A stretch of 64,000 nt of DNA from NCBI RefSeq assembly GCF_003173575.1, contig NZ_QGNY01000001.1, positions 682,001 through 746,000 on the forward strand, in the 5' to 3' direction. The translations under genes were made by a program, and so were the position numbers. How positions within the stretch are numbered: the stretch's first letter is position 1; each line of letters begins with the position of its first letter. Positions 15,835 to 24,087 of the stretch are shown here, piece by piece. The notes below the pieces were generated by a model. That model was not told where the DNA came from. It searched no databases and worked only from the letters and a program-made list of their open reading frames with translations. Source of the stretch: Pedobacter paludis (GTDB lineage Bacteria > Bacteroidota > Bacteroidia > Sphingobacteriales > Sphingobacteriaceae).

Positions 15835-17958
15835 TTAAGCAAGAATCTTATCTGGAGTGATTGGTAATGTCCGAATCCTTTTTCCAGTCGCATTAAAAAC
15901 TGCGTTCGCTACAGCTGCAGAGAAACCGATTAAAGCAATTTCGCCCATTCCTTTTGCACCCATTGGGTTAACCAAAAAATCTGGCTTATCAATAAAAATC
16001 ACGTCAATTTCTGGAACATCTGCATTAACTGGCACATGGTAATCGGCAAAGTTGTTGTTGATGTATCTTCCGTAACGATGATCTAAAATGGCTTCCTCTG
16101 TAAGTGCCATTCCAATTCCTCCTACCGCTCCGCCAACCATTTGGCTTCTCGCTGTTTTCGGACTCACAATTTTACCCGAATCTCCTACGGAAACAATTTT
16201 GCTCACCTTCACAACCCCAGTTAGTTTATGAACTTTTACCTGTACAAAGTGAATTGAAAAAGAGTACATGGAGTAATTGTCGCGTTCTTTTCCACTTTGG
16301 CTTTCCTTGGTTATTTCAACAGAAGGAAGTTTGTTTTTCTTAAGGACATCAACAAAATTGGAGGTAGCATCCATATTGGAGTTTGCGGCAAGCTCGGCAA
16401 TTGTTGATTTTAGAGCTAAACAGACATCATTTACCGCTGAACCAATAGTTGATAACGTTGCAGAGCCACCTTGGCTTGGTGCAGGCGGCAGAGATGAATC
16501 GCCCAATTCGAATGTTATTTTATTTGTTGGGATATTTAGTAATTTACTGGCGATTAAGCCCATTCCAGTACCTGTTCCGGGACCAATATCACTTGTAGCA
16601 CTTTGAAGCAATAAAGTTCCATCTGCTTTAAGCGTTCCTTTAACACTTGCTTTCCCTCTATTTGCATTAAATACCCCAACGCTAACGCCATAACCGGTTT
16701 GCCATGGTCCTTCAACCAAACTTCCAGGTTTATTTTTTCTTTCGCTCCAACCAATTTTTGCTGCGCCTAATTTATAGGCTTCCTTTATGTTTTTACTGGA
16801 GAATGGCTTGTTTTTCTGTTGATCCATTTCTGGATCATTTTTAATTCTAAAATCTAAAGGATCCATATCCAGTTCATGCGCCATCTCATCTATGGCACTT
16901 TCAAGAGCAAAAGCACCTGTGGCTTCCCCGGGTCCTCGCATCCAAATTGGAACACCTAAGTCTACCGGAACAATGGTGTATGATGTATTTACATTATCAC
17001 ATTGATACATAAACTTCGCCATATTAACCACACCCTCGGTAAAGTTCTCGTACGTAGCACTTTCTCCAAATGCCGTATGGGTTATTCCCGTTAACTTTCC
17101 ATCCTTCGTGGCGCCCAAACCTACTTTTTGTATTGCTGTAGGGCGATTGCCAACCATTGTAAACATTTGCATTCTGGTAATTACAAGTTTTACAGGCTTA
17201 CCAACATGCTTTGAAGCCATTACAGTGGCAATCTCCAATGGCCAGGTTTTTAAGCCCATTCCGAAACCACCGCCTACAAACTCAGAATTTACCTGAATAT
17301 TCTCAATCGGAATTTTAAAAACGTTTGCAATAGTACCCTGCGTAGCCTTTACGCCCTGTGTTTTTGCGTAAACAGTAACTTTATTCGCTGGTCGCCAGTC
17401 TGCTATAATCCCATGCAATTCCATTGGATTATGTGTTTCGATTGGTAAAATATATTGTTGCTCTATTTTAATTTCTGCCGTTTTATATGCATTTTCTACA
17501 CCGCGTTTATAATCGGGCTGGCCTTGTAATTTTTTAGCTTTAGGATCCTTTATTGCTTTGTCTAAATTGGTATTAAAATCTTCTTTTGCATAGCTTGTTT
17601 TAACCAAAGAAGCAGCATAAGTTGCTCTTTCGAAAGTATTTGCCACAACAATCGCAATTGGTTGACCATTGTAAAAAATTTTATCGGTATAGAAAATTTT
17701 CATTTGTGATCCGCCTTCCTGTTCGTACGCAGGCGCAGAAGGTTTATTTAAATGCGAAAGCACAGCAATTACCCCAGGTGCTTTTTCGGCCGCCTTTGTA
17801 TCTAACGAAGTTATTTTTCCTTTCGTAATTGTACTCGTAACTAAAACCCCATATGTTAAACCGGGCAATTCATATTCTGCAAAATATTTAGCACCCCCTG
17901 TAACCTTCAAAAATCCATCTACACGATCATTTTCGTCTTTTAAAATTCGATTTTCCAT
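15835..17958 (-). CDS. Molybdopterin-binding catalytic subunit of a PaoABC-like aldehyde oxidoreductase
   Basis: The 707-residue large subunit of the xanthine oxidase family, close in length to E. coli PaoC. It starts directly in the substrate domain (VDGFLKVTGGAKYFAEYELPG) and contains the Mo-cofactor region GGGFGMGLKTWPLEIATVMA, WMRGPGEATGAFALESAIDEMAHE and the C-terminal MGAKGMGEIALIG, in which the Glu is the conserved catalytic base. Family members oxidise aldehydes or N-heterocycles using water. There is no signal peptide, which fits export bound to the Tat-bearing small subunit. It is the last gene of a three-gene operon, 2 bases after the FAD subunit. Confidence 0.93.
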   Translation of the reverse strand: MENRILKDENDRVDGFLKVTGGAKYFAEYELPGLTYGVLVTSTITKGKITSLDTKAAEKAPGVIAVLSHLNKPSAPAYEQEGGSQMKIFYTDKIFYNGQPIAIVVANTFERATYAASLVKTSYAKEDFNTNLDKAIKDPKAKKLQGQPDYKRGVENAYKTAEIKIEQQYILPIETHNPMELHGIIADWRPANKVTVYAKTQGVKATQGTIANVFKIPIENIQVNSEFVGGGFGMGLKTWPLEIATVMASKHVGKPVKLVITRMQMFTMVGNRPTAIQKVGLGATKDGKLTGITHTAFGESATYENFTEGVVNMAKFMYQCDNVNTSYTIVPVDLGVPIWMRGPGEATGAFALESAIDEMAHELDMDPLDFRIKNDPEMDQQKNKPFSSKNIKEAYKLGAAKIGWSERKNKPGSLVEGPWQTGYGVSVGVFNANRGKASVKGTLKADGTLLLQSATSDIGPGTGTGMGLIASKLLNIPTNKITFELGDSSLPPAPSQGGSATLSTIGSAVNDVCLALKSTIAELAANSNMDATSNFVDVLKKNKLPSVEITKESQSGKERDNYSMYSFSIHFVQVKVHKLTGVVKVSKIVSVGDSGKIVSPKTARSQMVGGAVGGIGMALTEEAILDHRYGRYINNNFADYHVPVNADVPEIDVIFIDKPDFLVNPMGAKGMGEIALIGFSAAVANAVFNATGKRIRTLPITPDKILA

Positions 17959-17960
17959 AA

Positions 17961-18944
17961 TTACGCTTTTCGTTTTGCAAGATTTAAAGCCTCAATAATT
18001 GTATTTGGAGCAAGTTTGAGCTTAAAGTTATTTTCTCCAAATCCTTTCGCATTTTCCATAGATAGCTTTGCAGCCTGCGCAAAATTTTCTTCAGTTGCTT
18101 CTTTTCCCTTTAAAAATTCTTCGGCCTTGGTTAATCTCCATGGTTTATGTGCAACTCCGCCCATTGCTAAATGAGCACTGAGAATTTTATTATCCTCAAG
18201 CTCCAATCCAGCAGCTACAGAAACCAAAGCGAACGCATATGACGCTCGATCTCTCACTTTTAAATAATATGAATGTTTAGCCAAATTATTTAAAGGGATC
18301 TCTACCCTAACGATCATTTCATCAGGCTTTAAATTATTGTCTAACTGAGGGGTATCTCCTGCAAGACGATGAAAATCTTTAAATAAAATTTTTCTCTCTC
18401 CTTTAGGCCCTAATAAAACAACTTCCGCATCTAACGCTACCAAAGCAACACACATATCACTCGGGTGCACAGCAATACATTTATCAGAAGTACCAAAAAT
18501 AGCATGCATTCTGTTAAAGCCTTCCAATGCACCACATCCAGATCCTGCTTCACGTTTATTACAAGGCATTTCTGTATCATAAAAATAACCACAACGCGTT
18601 CTTTGCATCATATTTCCGCCAACTGTAGCAACATTTCTAAGCTGTGCAGAAGCTCCGGCTTGTAAGGCCCAAGAAAGCAATGGGAGTTTTTCTTTGATTA
18701 AAGCATGATCGGCCACTGCCGAATTGGTTGCCAATGCTCCAATATGGATTTTTGTACCTATTAATTCGATTTGCTTTAACGGAACATGATTTATATCTAT
18801 TAATTTTTCAGGAGCAGTTACACCCCTTTTCATTAAATCGATCAAATTGGTTCCACCAGCAATAAATTTAGAATTTTTATCCTTTTGCAATAGTGCTAAT
18901 GCAGATTTGGCAGAAGTTGTTCGTAGGTATTGAAAATTGATCAT
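17961..18944 (-). CDS. FAD-binding subunit of a PaoABC-like aldehyde oxidoreductase, with probable extra [4Fe-4S] cluster
   Basis: The 327-residue medium subunit of the xanthine oxidase family passes electrons from the Mo/Fe-S subunits to the acceptor. The FAD motifs are KFIAGGTNLIDLMK near residues 28-41 and ATVGGNMMQRTRCGYF. Between them and SDMCVALVALDA is a Cys-bearing insertion (RCGYFYDTEMPCNKREAGSG, then CGALEG and KCIAVH) like the one that holds a [4Fe-4S] cluster in PaoB and 4-hydroxybenzoyl-CoA reductase. The start overlaps the end of the small-subunit gene by 4 bases (ATGA), indicating translational coupling. Confidence 0.93.
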   Translation of the reverse strand: MINFQYLRTTSAKSALALLQKDKNSKFIAGGTNLIDLMKRGVTAPEKLIDINHVPLKQIELIGTKIHIGALATNSAVADHALIKEKLPLLSWALQAGASAQLRNVATVGGNMMQRTRCGYFYDTEMPCNKREAGSGCGALEGFNRMHAIFGTSDKCIAVHPSDMCVALVALDAEVVLLGPKGERKILFKDFHRLAGDTPQLDNNLKPDEMIVRVEIPLNNLAKHSYYLKVRDRASYAFALVSVAAGLELEDNKILSAHLAMGGVAHKPWRLTKAEEFLKGKEATEENFAQAAKLSMENAKGFGENNFKLKLAPNTIIEALNLAKRKA

Positions 18945-19564
18945 ACGTTCATTCCTCCTTCTTTTACTTCAACTATTGCATCAACAATATTTGGATAAGC
19001 ACCACATCTGCAAATATTTCCACTCATATATTCGCTTATTTCTGCACGACTGTTTGTATGTCCTTCTCTTACACACGCAACTGCCGACATGATTTGGCCC
19101 GATGTACAATAGCCGCACTGGAAACCATCGTGCTTAATAAAAGCTTGCTGCATTGGATGCAATTCTTCTCCTTTCGCCAATCCTTCAATTGTTGTAATTT
19201 TTTTACCCTCGTTCATTACAGCAAGACTTAAGCAGGAATTTATCCTTGCGCCATCAACATGTACGGTGCAAGCACCACATTGACCGTGATCACATCCTTT
19301 TTTTGTTCCTGTTAAATGAAGCTCTTCACGTAAGTAATCCAAGAGCGTTACTCGAGGCTCTATTGAAGCTTTATAAGCTTTATTATTAACTGTTATGTTG
19401 AGTGGAATTTTTTCAAAAAGCTCTGCAAACTTTTCATCTGCTTGACTTTCTGCTGCTTTCATGGCTACAGAGGGCGTTAATGCTACAGCAGTAATTAACG
19501 AACTCTTTTTAAGAAAATCACGCCTGCTATCGCCTGAGTTTTTTTTGTTATCGGAAGAATGCAT
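18941..19564 (-). CDS. [2Fe-2S] small subunit of a PaoABC-like aldehyde oxidoreductase, Tat-exported
   Basis: A 207-residue iron-sulfur subunit. The N-terminus has a twin-arginine signal, SRRDFLKKSSLITAVALTPS, followed by a plant-ferredoxin cluster motif CDHGQCGACTVHVDG and the second cluster domain FQCGYCTSGQIMSA with ICRCGAYPNI. The order 2Fe-2S, FAD, Mo subunit is that of paoABC. The Tat signal implies that the folded heterotrimer acts in the periplasm, where PaoABC detoxifies aromatic aldehydes. No paoD/xdhC-type maturation gene is adjacent. Confidence 0.94.
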   Translation of the reverse strand: MHSSDNKKNSGDSRRDFLKKSSLITAVALTPSVAMKAAESQADEKFAELFEKIPLNITVNNKAYKASIEPRVTLLDYLREELHLTGTKKGCDHGQCGACTVHVDGARINSCLSLAVMNEGKKITTIEGLAKGEELHPMQQAFIKHDGFQCGYCTSGQIMSAVACVREGHTNSRAEISEYMSGNICRCGAYPNIVDAIVEVKEGGMNV

Positions 19565-19736
19565 AAGAAATATTTTAGAGATGGTTATCCTTTTCTAAGT
19601 TCGGAAACATAATGCTTAAAACACAGTGATTAAGAAATTTAGAATAATTCTATTGAGTAATATTTTAATGTAAGATAGCTATTGGCTAATCGAAAAATAA
19701 TTTCGAAAATGTAAACTCAATTTCTATTTTTAGCAA

Positions 19737-20384
19737 ATGGAAGATATAAAACCAATACCCAATTTATCTGCAGAAGAACAACGTGTTTTGGGTTCGCTAA
19801 TTGAAAAAAGCAGAACAACGCCCGATTATTACCCAATGACTTTAAACAGCTTAACGGCTGCTTGCAATCAAAAAAGCTCTAGAAATCCTGTAGTAAATTA
19901 TGATGAGGAAACGGTTACATTAACATTAAATTCATTAAAAATTAAAGGTTTAATCTCCACTGCGACAGGCGGTTCAAGCAGAGTAATTAAATATAAACAT
20001 AATCTTGGAATCGTTTACCCCTTAGTTCCATCAGAACTTTCTATTCTCTGCCTTTTACTTTTACGCGGACCCTTAACTCCCGGCGAGATCAATAGCAATT
20101 CTGGCAGGTTATATGAGTTTGAAAGCATCGAAGAAGTACTTGAGCAACTTCAAAAATTATCAGATGAAGAACTTTCATTTGTAAAGCAATTGGCTAAAAA
20201 ACCTGGGCAGAAAGAAGCTCGGTTTATTCATTTATTAGGTGATCAACCAGAAATAATCGAACATGAGCGTGAAATCGTTACTGCTGAGCAACCTCATTCT
20301 TCTGAATTGGAAAATAGAGTTACGAAATTAGAGCAGGAAATTGATGAGCTAAAAGAATTAATAAATTTATTAATGGACAAATAG
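19737..20384 (+). CDS. YceH family protein (DUF480/UPF0502)
   Basis: A 215-residue protein recognised by the conserved N-terminus LSAEEQRVLGSLIEKSRTTP, DYYPMTLNSLTAACNQKSSR and GLISTATGGSSRVIKYKH. It consists of two winged-helix-like domains (about 10-85 and 95-170) followed by a C-terminal coiled coil (LENRVTKLEQEIDELKELIN). The family is widespread and has no agreed function; the winged-helix fold suggests nucleic-acid or protein binding. It is divergent from the aldehyde oxidoreductase operon and convergent with the KAS gene. Confidence 0.92.
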   Translation: MEDIKPIPNLSAEEQRVLGSLIEKSRTTPDYYPMTLNSLTAACNQKSSRNPVVNYDEETVTLTLNSLKIKGLISTATGGSSRVIKYKHNLGIVYPLVPSELSILCLLLLRGPLTPGEINSNSGRLYEFESIEEVLEQLQKLSDEELSFVKQLAKKPGQKEARFIHLLGDQPEIIEHEREIVTAEQPHSSELENRVTKLEQEIDELKELINLLMDK

Positions 20385-20449
20385 TTAAATAAACCTGAGT
20401 ATTATCTAAACCTGCAATATTTAATAAAGTTAAAAAAACTGACCCTTTT

Positions 20450-21709
20450 TTAGAATGATCCGCTTTTGTATTTTTTAAAAATCGTACTTGCTACGTGTCC
20501 GCCAAAACCAAATGTATTGTTTAAAACATAGTTGATTTCCTTCTTGATTGCTTTCCCTAAAATGATGTTTAATCCTTCAGGAATACTTGGATCGAGATTT
20601 AACGTATTAATGGTTGGCGGTATAATTCCCTCTTTAATGGAAAGAATACTGATTAAACTTTCCACAGCTCCGGCAGCGCCCAGTAAGTGCCCTGTCATGG
20701 ATTTTGTTGCTCCGATAACAACAGGCAAGCCTTCAAATACGGTTTTAATGGCATTTAATTCACTCAAATCGCCTAAACCTGTAGAAGTTGCATGCGCATT
20801 TATGTAATCGATTTTATCCGCATTTATCCCAGCATCCTTTAAAGCTTTGGTCATTCCCAAAGCGGCCCCGATTCCATCAGGAGGAGTACCCGTTAAATGA
20901 TAAGCATCCGCAGCCATTCCGCCTCCAACAATTTCGGCATAAATATTTGCTCCACGATTTAAAGCATGATCCAAATCCTCAAGAATTAATGCTCCAGCAC
21001 CATCTCCCATTACAAAACCATCGCGATCGGCATCAAAAGGTCTAGAAGCGGATTGAGGATCATCATTTCTTTTTGATAATGCCTGAGATGCATTGAAACC
21101 ACCAACCGACGATTTCGTGATTGCGGCTTCAGATCCTCCGGCAATCATAATATTGGCCTTACCCAAGCGTATGGTATCAAAAGCATTTATAATTGCTGTA
21201 TTTGAGGATGCACAAGCAGAGACTGTGCAATAATTTGGGCCACGCAATTTATGTCGAATTGAAATTGCGCCTGCTGCAATATCAACAATCATTTTAGGAA
21301 TGAAAAACGGACTAAATCTTGGTGTTCCATCGCCCTGATGAAATTCTTCTAACTGAGATTCGAAGGTCGTTATTCCACCATTTCCTGTTGCCCAAATTAC
21401 GCCGACTTCAGCAAGCTGGTCATCGGTCATCAAAGTAAAATCTAGTCCAGAATCTTTTATAGCCTGATCGCTCGAAGCAATGGCATATTGCGTAAAAAGA
21501 TCAAACTTTCTAATTTCCTTTTTATCTAAAAACAATTCTGGATTAAAATCTTTTACCTCACTAGCAAAATGAGTTTTAAATTTACTGCTATCAAATTTTG
21601 TAATTGGCCCAACCCCACTTTTACCCTCAACAATCTTCGCCCAAAAACTCTCTATTGTATTACCTAAAGGTGTTATTGCACCCAAACCGGTTACGACTAC
21701 TCGTTTCAT
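20450..21709 (-). CDS. Beta-ketoacyl-ACP synthase II (FabF-like)
   Basis: A 419-residue condensing enzyme with the complete Cys-His-His triad: the nucleophile in VSACASSNTAIINAFD, the first His in NAHATSTGLGD (usual form NAHGTST) and the second in KSMTGHLLGAAGAVES. The C-terminus NNTFGFGGHVAST is canonical. It would elongate acyl-ACP with malonyl-ACP. It is not in a core fatty-acid cluster (no acpP or fabG nearby). It is the last gene of a TetR-headed operon with a hotdog thioesterase, an SDR and a DUF2798 membrane protein, so it may be a specialised second KAS. Its ATG overlaps the DUF2798 stop by 4 bases. Confidence 0.9.
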   Translation of the reverse strand: MKRVVVTGLGAITPLGNTIESFWAKIVEGKSGVGPITKFDSSKFKTHFASEVKDFNPELFLDKKEIRKFDLFTQYAIASSDQAIKDSGLDFTLMTDDQLAEVGVIWATGNGGITTFESQLEEFHQGDGTPRFSPFFIPKMIVDIAAGAISIRHKLRGPNYCTVSACASSNTAIINAFDTIRLGKANIMIAGGSEAAITKSSVGGFNASQALSKRNDDPQSASRPFDADRDGFVMGDGAGALILEDLDHALNRGANIYAEIVGGGMAADAYHLTGTPPDGIGAALGMTKALKDAGINADKIDYINAHATSTGLGDLSELNAIKTVFEGLPVVIGATKSMTGHLLGAAGAVESLISILSIKEGIIPPTINTLNLDPSIPEGLNIILGKAIKKEINYVLNNTFGFGGHVASTIFKKYKSGSF

Positions 21710-21939
21710 TTTATTATTTTTTTGTCTTTCTCCATAAAAAGATAATCGACCATTGATTCAACTTTAGGGGCAATAAACAAAATAGCAGGAATGGCAACTA
21801 CATAAGAAATCCCCCACGATTTTAACCAAATCCTTATAAAGCCTGTTGTAAAACCTAAATTCACACTTATTGCTGCAAAAGTTACAATACCTGTTGTAAA
21901 TATTGCCATAATAAACGCAAATGCTATTTTCTTTCTCAT
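21706..21939 (-). CDS. DUF2798 small membrane protein
   Basis: A 77-residue inner-membrane protein with two hydrophobic helices, about residues 5-27 (FAFIMAIFTTGIVTFAAISV) and 40-60 (SYVVAIPAILFIAPKVESMV). The GFTTGFIRIWLKSWGISYVVAIPAI pattern in overlapping pieces is characteristic of DUF2798, whose function is unknown. The frame is open up to a TTG at 21972, but ATG at 21939 lies 12 bases after the SDR stop and removes a non-conserved leader. It is tightly coupled to the KAS gene downstream. Confidence 0.82.
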   Translation of the reverse strand: MRKKIAFAFIMAIFTTGIVTFAAISVNLGFTTGFIRIWLKSWGISYVVAIPAILFIAPKVESMVDYLFMEKDKKIIK

Positions 21940-21950
21940 CCAGTTATACC

Positions 21951-22718
21951 TTACTTTACAGATGCTACCCAAGCTTTTCTGTTCGCGTTCATTACATTTA
22001 ATGCATCTGAAGGCGATTGGCGAAACAGTTCATAAATTTTTGCAGTATCACCAACTCGAATTTCAAATTCATCCTTAGTTAAGGCAGCAATAAATTCATC
22101 AGCAACAACAGATGGCTTAATTCCATTATGGCCACCAATTTCTTTTGAAAACTCAGTATCGACCAATGGAGGCATTAGTTCGAAAACCTTAACATTGGTT
22201 TCTTCCAAGCTTAATCTAAGCGAGGTTGTGTATGAATGTAAAGCTGCCTTACTGGCAGCGTAAGTTGGCAAGGTAACACCTGGTACATAGGCCACAACCG
22301 ATGAAACATTTATAATTGCTGATTCTTCTTGATGTTTTAAAATGGGCAGTAATTTTTGGTTAATTCTGATGATGGATAAATAATTCGTTAACATTTCATC
22401 TTCAGCATTGGCAAAAGCATCCTGATCGTTATCAGCCAAGTTGTAAACAATTGCTCTGCCTGCATTATTGATGACCATATTTAATTGAGGAAAATCTGCT
22501 TTTACACGATTTACCAATTGTTCAACATCTGCTGCCTTGCTAACATCAGAAACAATTGTTGTTACATTTTGAAGTGTTGCGTTTACGGCATCCAATCGTT
22601 CTTTATTTCTTCCTGTTATGATAACATGATTATTCAATGCGGTTAATTGTTTTGCTATTTCTAAACCGATACCAGCAGTTCCGCCGATGAGTAAAACGGT
22701 ATTTTGTGATGTTTTCAT
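21951..22718 (-). CDS. Short-chain dehydrogenase/reductase (DltE-like)
   Basis: A 255-residue NAD(P)-dependent oxidoreductase. The cofactor loop is LLIGGTAGIGLEIAKQL (TGxxxGxG type with Gly for Thr), then VINNAGRAIVYNL (NNAG motif), INVSSVVAYVPG with the catalytic Ser, and YAASKAALH with the Tyr-Lys pair. The closest group by eye is the DltE-like SDRs. ATG 22718 is chosen because the frame upstream (to 22751) runs into the thioesterase gene. It is third in the TetR-thioesterase-SDR-DUF2798-KAS set; together with the KAS it could reduce a beta-keto or other carbonyl intermediate. The substrate is unknown. Confidence 0.9.
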   Translation of the reverse strand: MKTSQNTVLLIGGTAGIGLEIAKQLTALNNHVIITGRNKERLDAVNATLQNVTTIVSDVSKAADVEQLVNRVKADFPQLNMVINNAGRAIVYNLADNDQDAFANAEDEMLTNYLSIIRINQKLLPILKHQEESAIINVSSVVAYVPGVTLPTYAASKAALHSYTTSLRLSLEETNVKVFELMPPLVDTEFSKEIGGHNGIKPSVVADEFIAALTKDEFEIRVGDTAKIYELFRQSPSDALNVMNANRKAWVASVK

Positions 22719-22729
22719 TATATGATTTT

Positions 22730-23215
22730 TTAAAATTTTAAGATTAAACATGTGCTCACAGCATGAGCATAAATTATATTGTCATCATCAATAAGCTGAG
22801 CTTCTACCAAAGCTGTTCGACCACCTAGATTAATTACCTTACCAATTGTTTTTAATTTACCGGTTTTTATGGTAACGGCTTTTAAGAAATTTACTTTAAG
22901 CTCTAGCGTTGTATAGCCTTTTCCGGCAGGCAAAAGAGAATGAACGGAGCATCCCATTGCTGAATCCAAAACGGCAGAAATTACACCGCCATGAACTGTA
23001 CCTATTGGATTGTAGTGAAATTCTTGTGGGGTGAATTCGAAGACCACATTTCCGCTTTCAATAGTAGTAACACTAAAATCAAGCGTATATAACAATGGTG
23101 GCAAAGGAAATTTAGCATCACTCATTGCTTTTAAATATTCAATTCCACTTATAGTTAATGCTTCTTTTGCCCCTTTCATTGGGTCTTCCCATTCTATTAA
23201 TCTGGTTCTTTTCAT
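22730..23215 (-). CDS. PaaI-family hotdog thioesterase
   Basis: A 161-residue hotdog-fold protein that would hydrolyse acyl-CoA or aryl-CoA thioesters. The signature is FHYNPIGTVHGGVISAVLDSAMGCSVHSL in overlapping pieces, with the HGG and Asp typical of the PaaI/YbdB group, followed by the beta strands YTTLELKVNFLKAVTI and GRTALVEAQLID. It starts 6 bases downstream of a palindrome (23222-23235) that matches a second one ahead of the tetR gene, so it is probably the first structural gene under TetR control. An internal Met at residue 13 is an alternative start. Confidence 0.88.
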   Translation of the reverse strand: MKRTRLIEWEDPMKGAKEALTISGIEYLKAMSDAKFPLPPLLYTLDFSVTTIESGNVVFEFTPQEFHYNPIGTVHGGVISAVLDSAMGCSVHSLLPAGKGYTTLELKVNFLKAVTIKTGKLKTIGKVINLGGRTALVEAQLIDDDNIIYAHAVSTCLILKF

Positions 23216-23221
23216 ATTTAA

Positions 23222-23235
23222 ATACCAAACGGTAT
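23222..23235. promoter_or_regulatory. TetR operator copy 2, ahead of the thioesterase gene
   Basis: ATACC-AAAC-GGTAT is an inverted repeat lying in the 39-bp gap between tetR and the thioesterase gene. It shares all but one base of its core with the palindrome at 23868-23885. Its position 6 bases before the start codon would let a bound repressor block initiation or early transcription. Confidence 0.75.
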
Positions 23236-23254
23236 ATTTTTTAATTAAAAAAAA

Positions 23255-23842
23255 TTAGCCTAAACTATTGATGTACTTTTTTAGGGAGTCCATAATAAGA
23301 TTCCAGTTTTCCAGTTTATTGGTGAGCCTGGATATCATTATTCCGCCTTCTATCATAGCAATAACTGTTAATGCAATTTGTTCAGGATTATTATCATCTT
23401 TAATTTCTTGAGTTTTAATTCCCTCTTCTACTAATTTGATGATACTTTTTTTCCAGGACAGAACAGCTTTTAAAACCTTTTCACGTAATGCTGGATGTGT
23501 ATCATCAGCATCAATAGCGGTATTCAGAATCGGGCAACCACCTTGAGATATGCCACCAACCAAAAAGCTTTGATAGATATTTACATAGGCCAGAAGTTTT
23601 CCTTTCGTGGAATCCTGTTTCCTTATCTCTGCTTCGATTTTTGAAACATTGTTCTGAAAATTATAATCAAATGCTGCAAGGGCAACTTCATCTTTATTTG
23701 CAAAGTTGCCGTAAATACTTCCTTTTGTTAAGCCTGTGGCAGCAGTAATATCATTTAAAGAGGTGCCGGCATAACCCTTCATATTAAAAATGGGTGCCGT
23801 TTTCTCTACAATGAAATTCCTTGTTCTTTCTGCCTTGGTCAT
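23255..23842 (-). CDS. TetR/AcrR family transcriptional regulator
   Basis: A 195-residue regulator. The N-terminal helix-turn-helix is clear: FIVEKTAPIFNMKGYAGTSL, NDITAATGLTKGSIYGNFAN and KDEVALAAFDY within residues 9-55. The C-terminal ligand domain contains GGCPILNTAIDADDTHPALR, typical of the AcrR/YcdC-like group that senses small electrophiles or fatty-acid-like molecules. Matching palindromes lie 26 bases upstream of its own start and in front of the next gene, so autorepression and control of the downstream thioesterase-SDR-DUF2798-KAS genes are likely. The ligand is unknown. Confidence 0.92.
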   Translation of the reverse strand: MTKAERTRNFIVEKTAPIFNMKGYAGTSLNDITAATGLTKGSIYGNFANKDEVALAAFDYNFQNNVSKIEAEIRKQDSTKGKLLAYVNIYQSFLVGGISQGGCPILNTAIDADDTHPALREKVLKAVLSWKKSIIKLVEEGIKTQEIKDDNNPEQIALTVIAMIEGGIMISRLTNKLENWNLIMDSLKKYINSLG

Positions 23843-23867
23843 GATCTTTTAATTAGACAGTACAAAT

Positions 23868-23885
23868 ATATACCAATCGGTATAT
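23868..23885. promoter_or_regulatory. TetR operator copy 1, ahead of the tetR gene
   Basis: ATATACC-AATC-GGTATAT is a perfect 7+7 inverted repeat. Read on the minus strand, both copies fit ATATACCG(A/T)TTGGTAT. Autoregulation is inferred from position. Confidence 0.8.
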
Positions 23886-24075
23886 TAATTCCAAATTAAT
23901 TTATCATGGTAATGTATTTTTAATTTGGGGGAAATCATTCATATACATTCTAGTCATCATGCCTAAATGCTACCATCTATCTGTTAAAATTCAGCATGAA
24001 GATGGGTAAGCATAGTGTAAAAAAGATTTTTCTGGTATGGTTAATACGACGATTTCTTTATTAGTTTGAATTTTG

Positions 24076-24083
24076 TAACTTTG
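24076..24083 (+). promoter_or_regulatory. -7 promoter element of the AraC-family gene
   Basis: TAACTTTG exactly matches TANNTTTG and ends only 4 bases before the ATG. The predicted transcription start therefore falls at or next to the start codon, suggesting a leaderless or almost leaderless mRNA. The -33 position reads TTC instead of TTG. Confidence 0.5.
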
Positions 24084-24087
24084 ATTT

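Noticed and set aside
20788..21045. A His/Pro-rich ORF opposite the KAS gene
   Set aside because: It is an antisense frame fully inside a well-supported gene.
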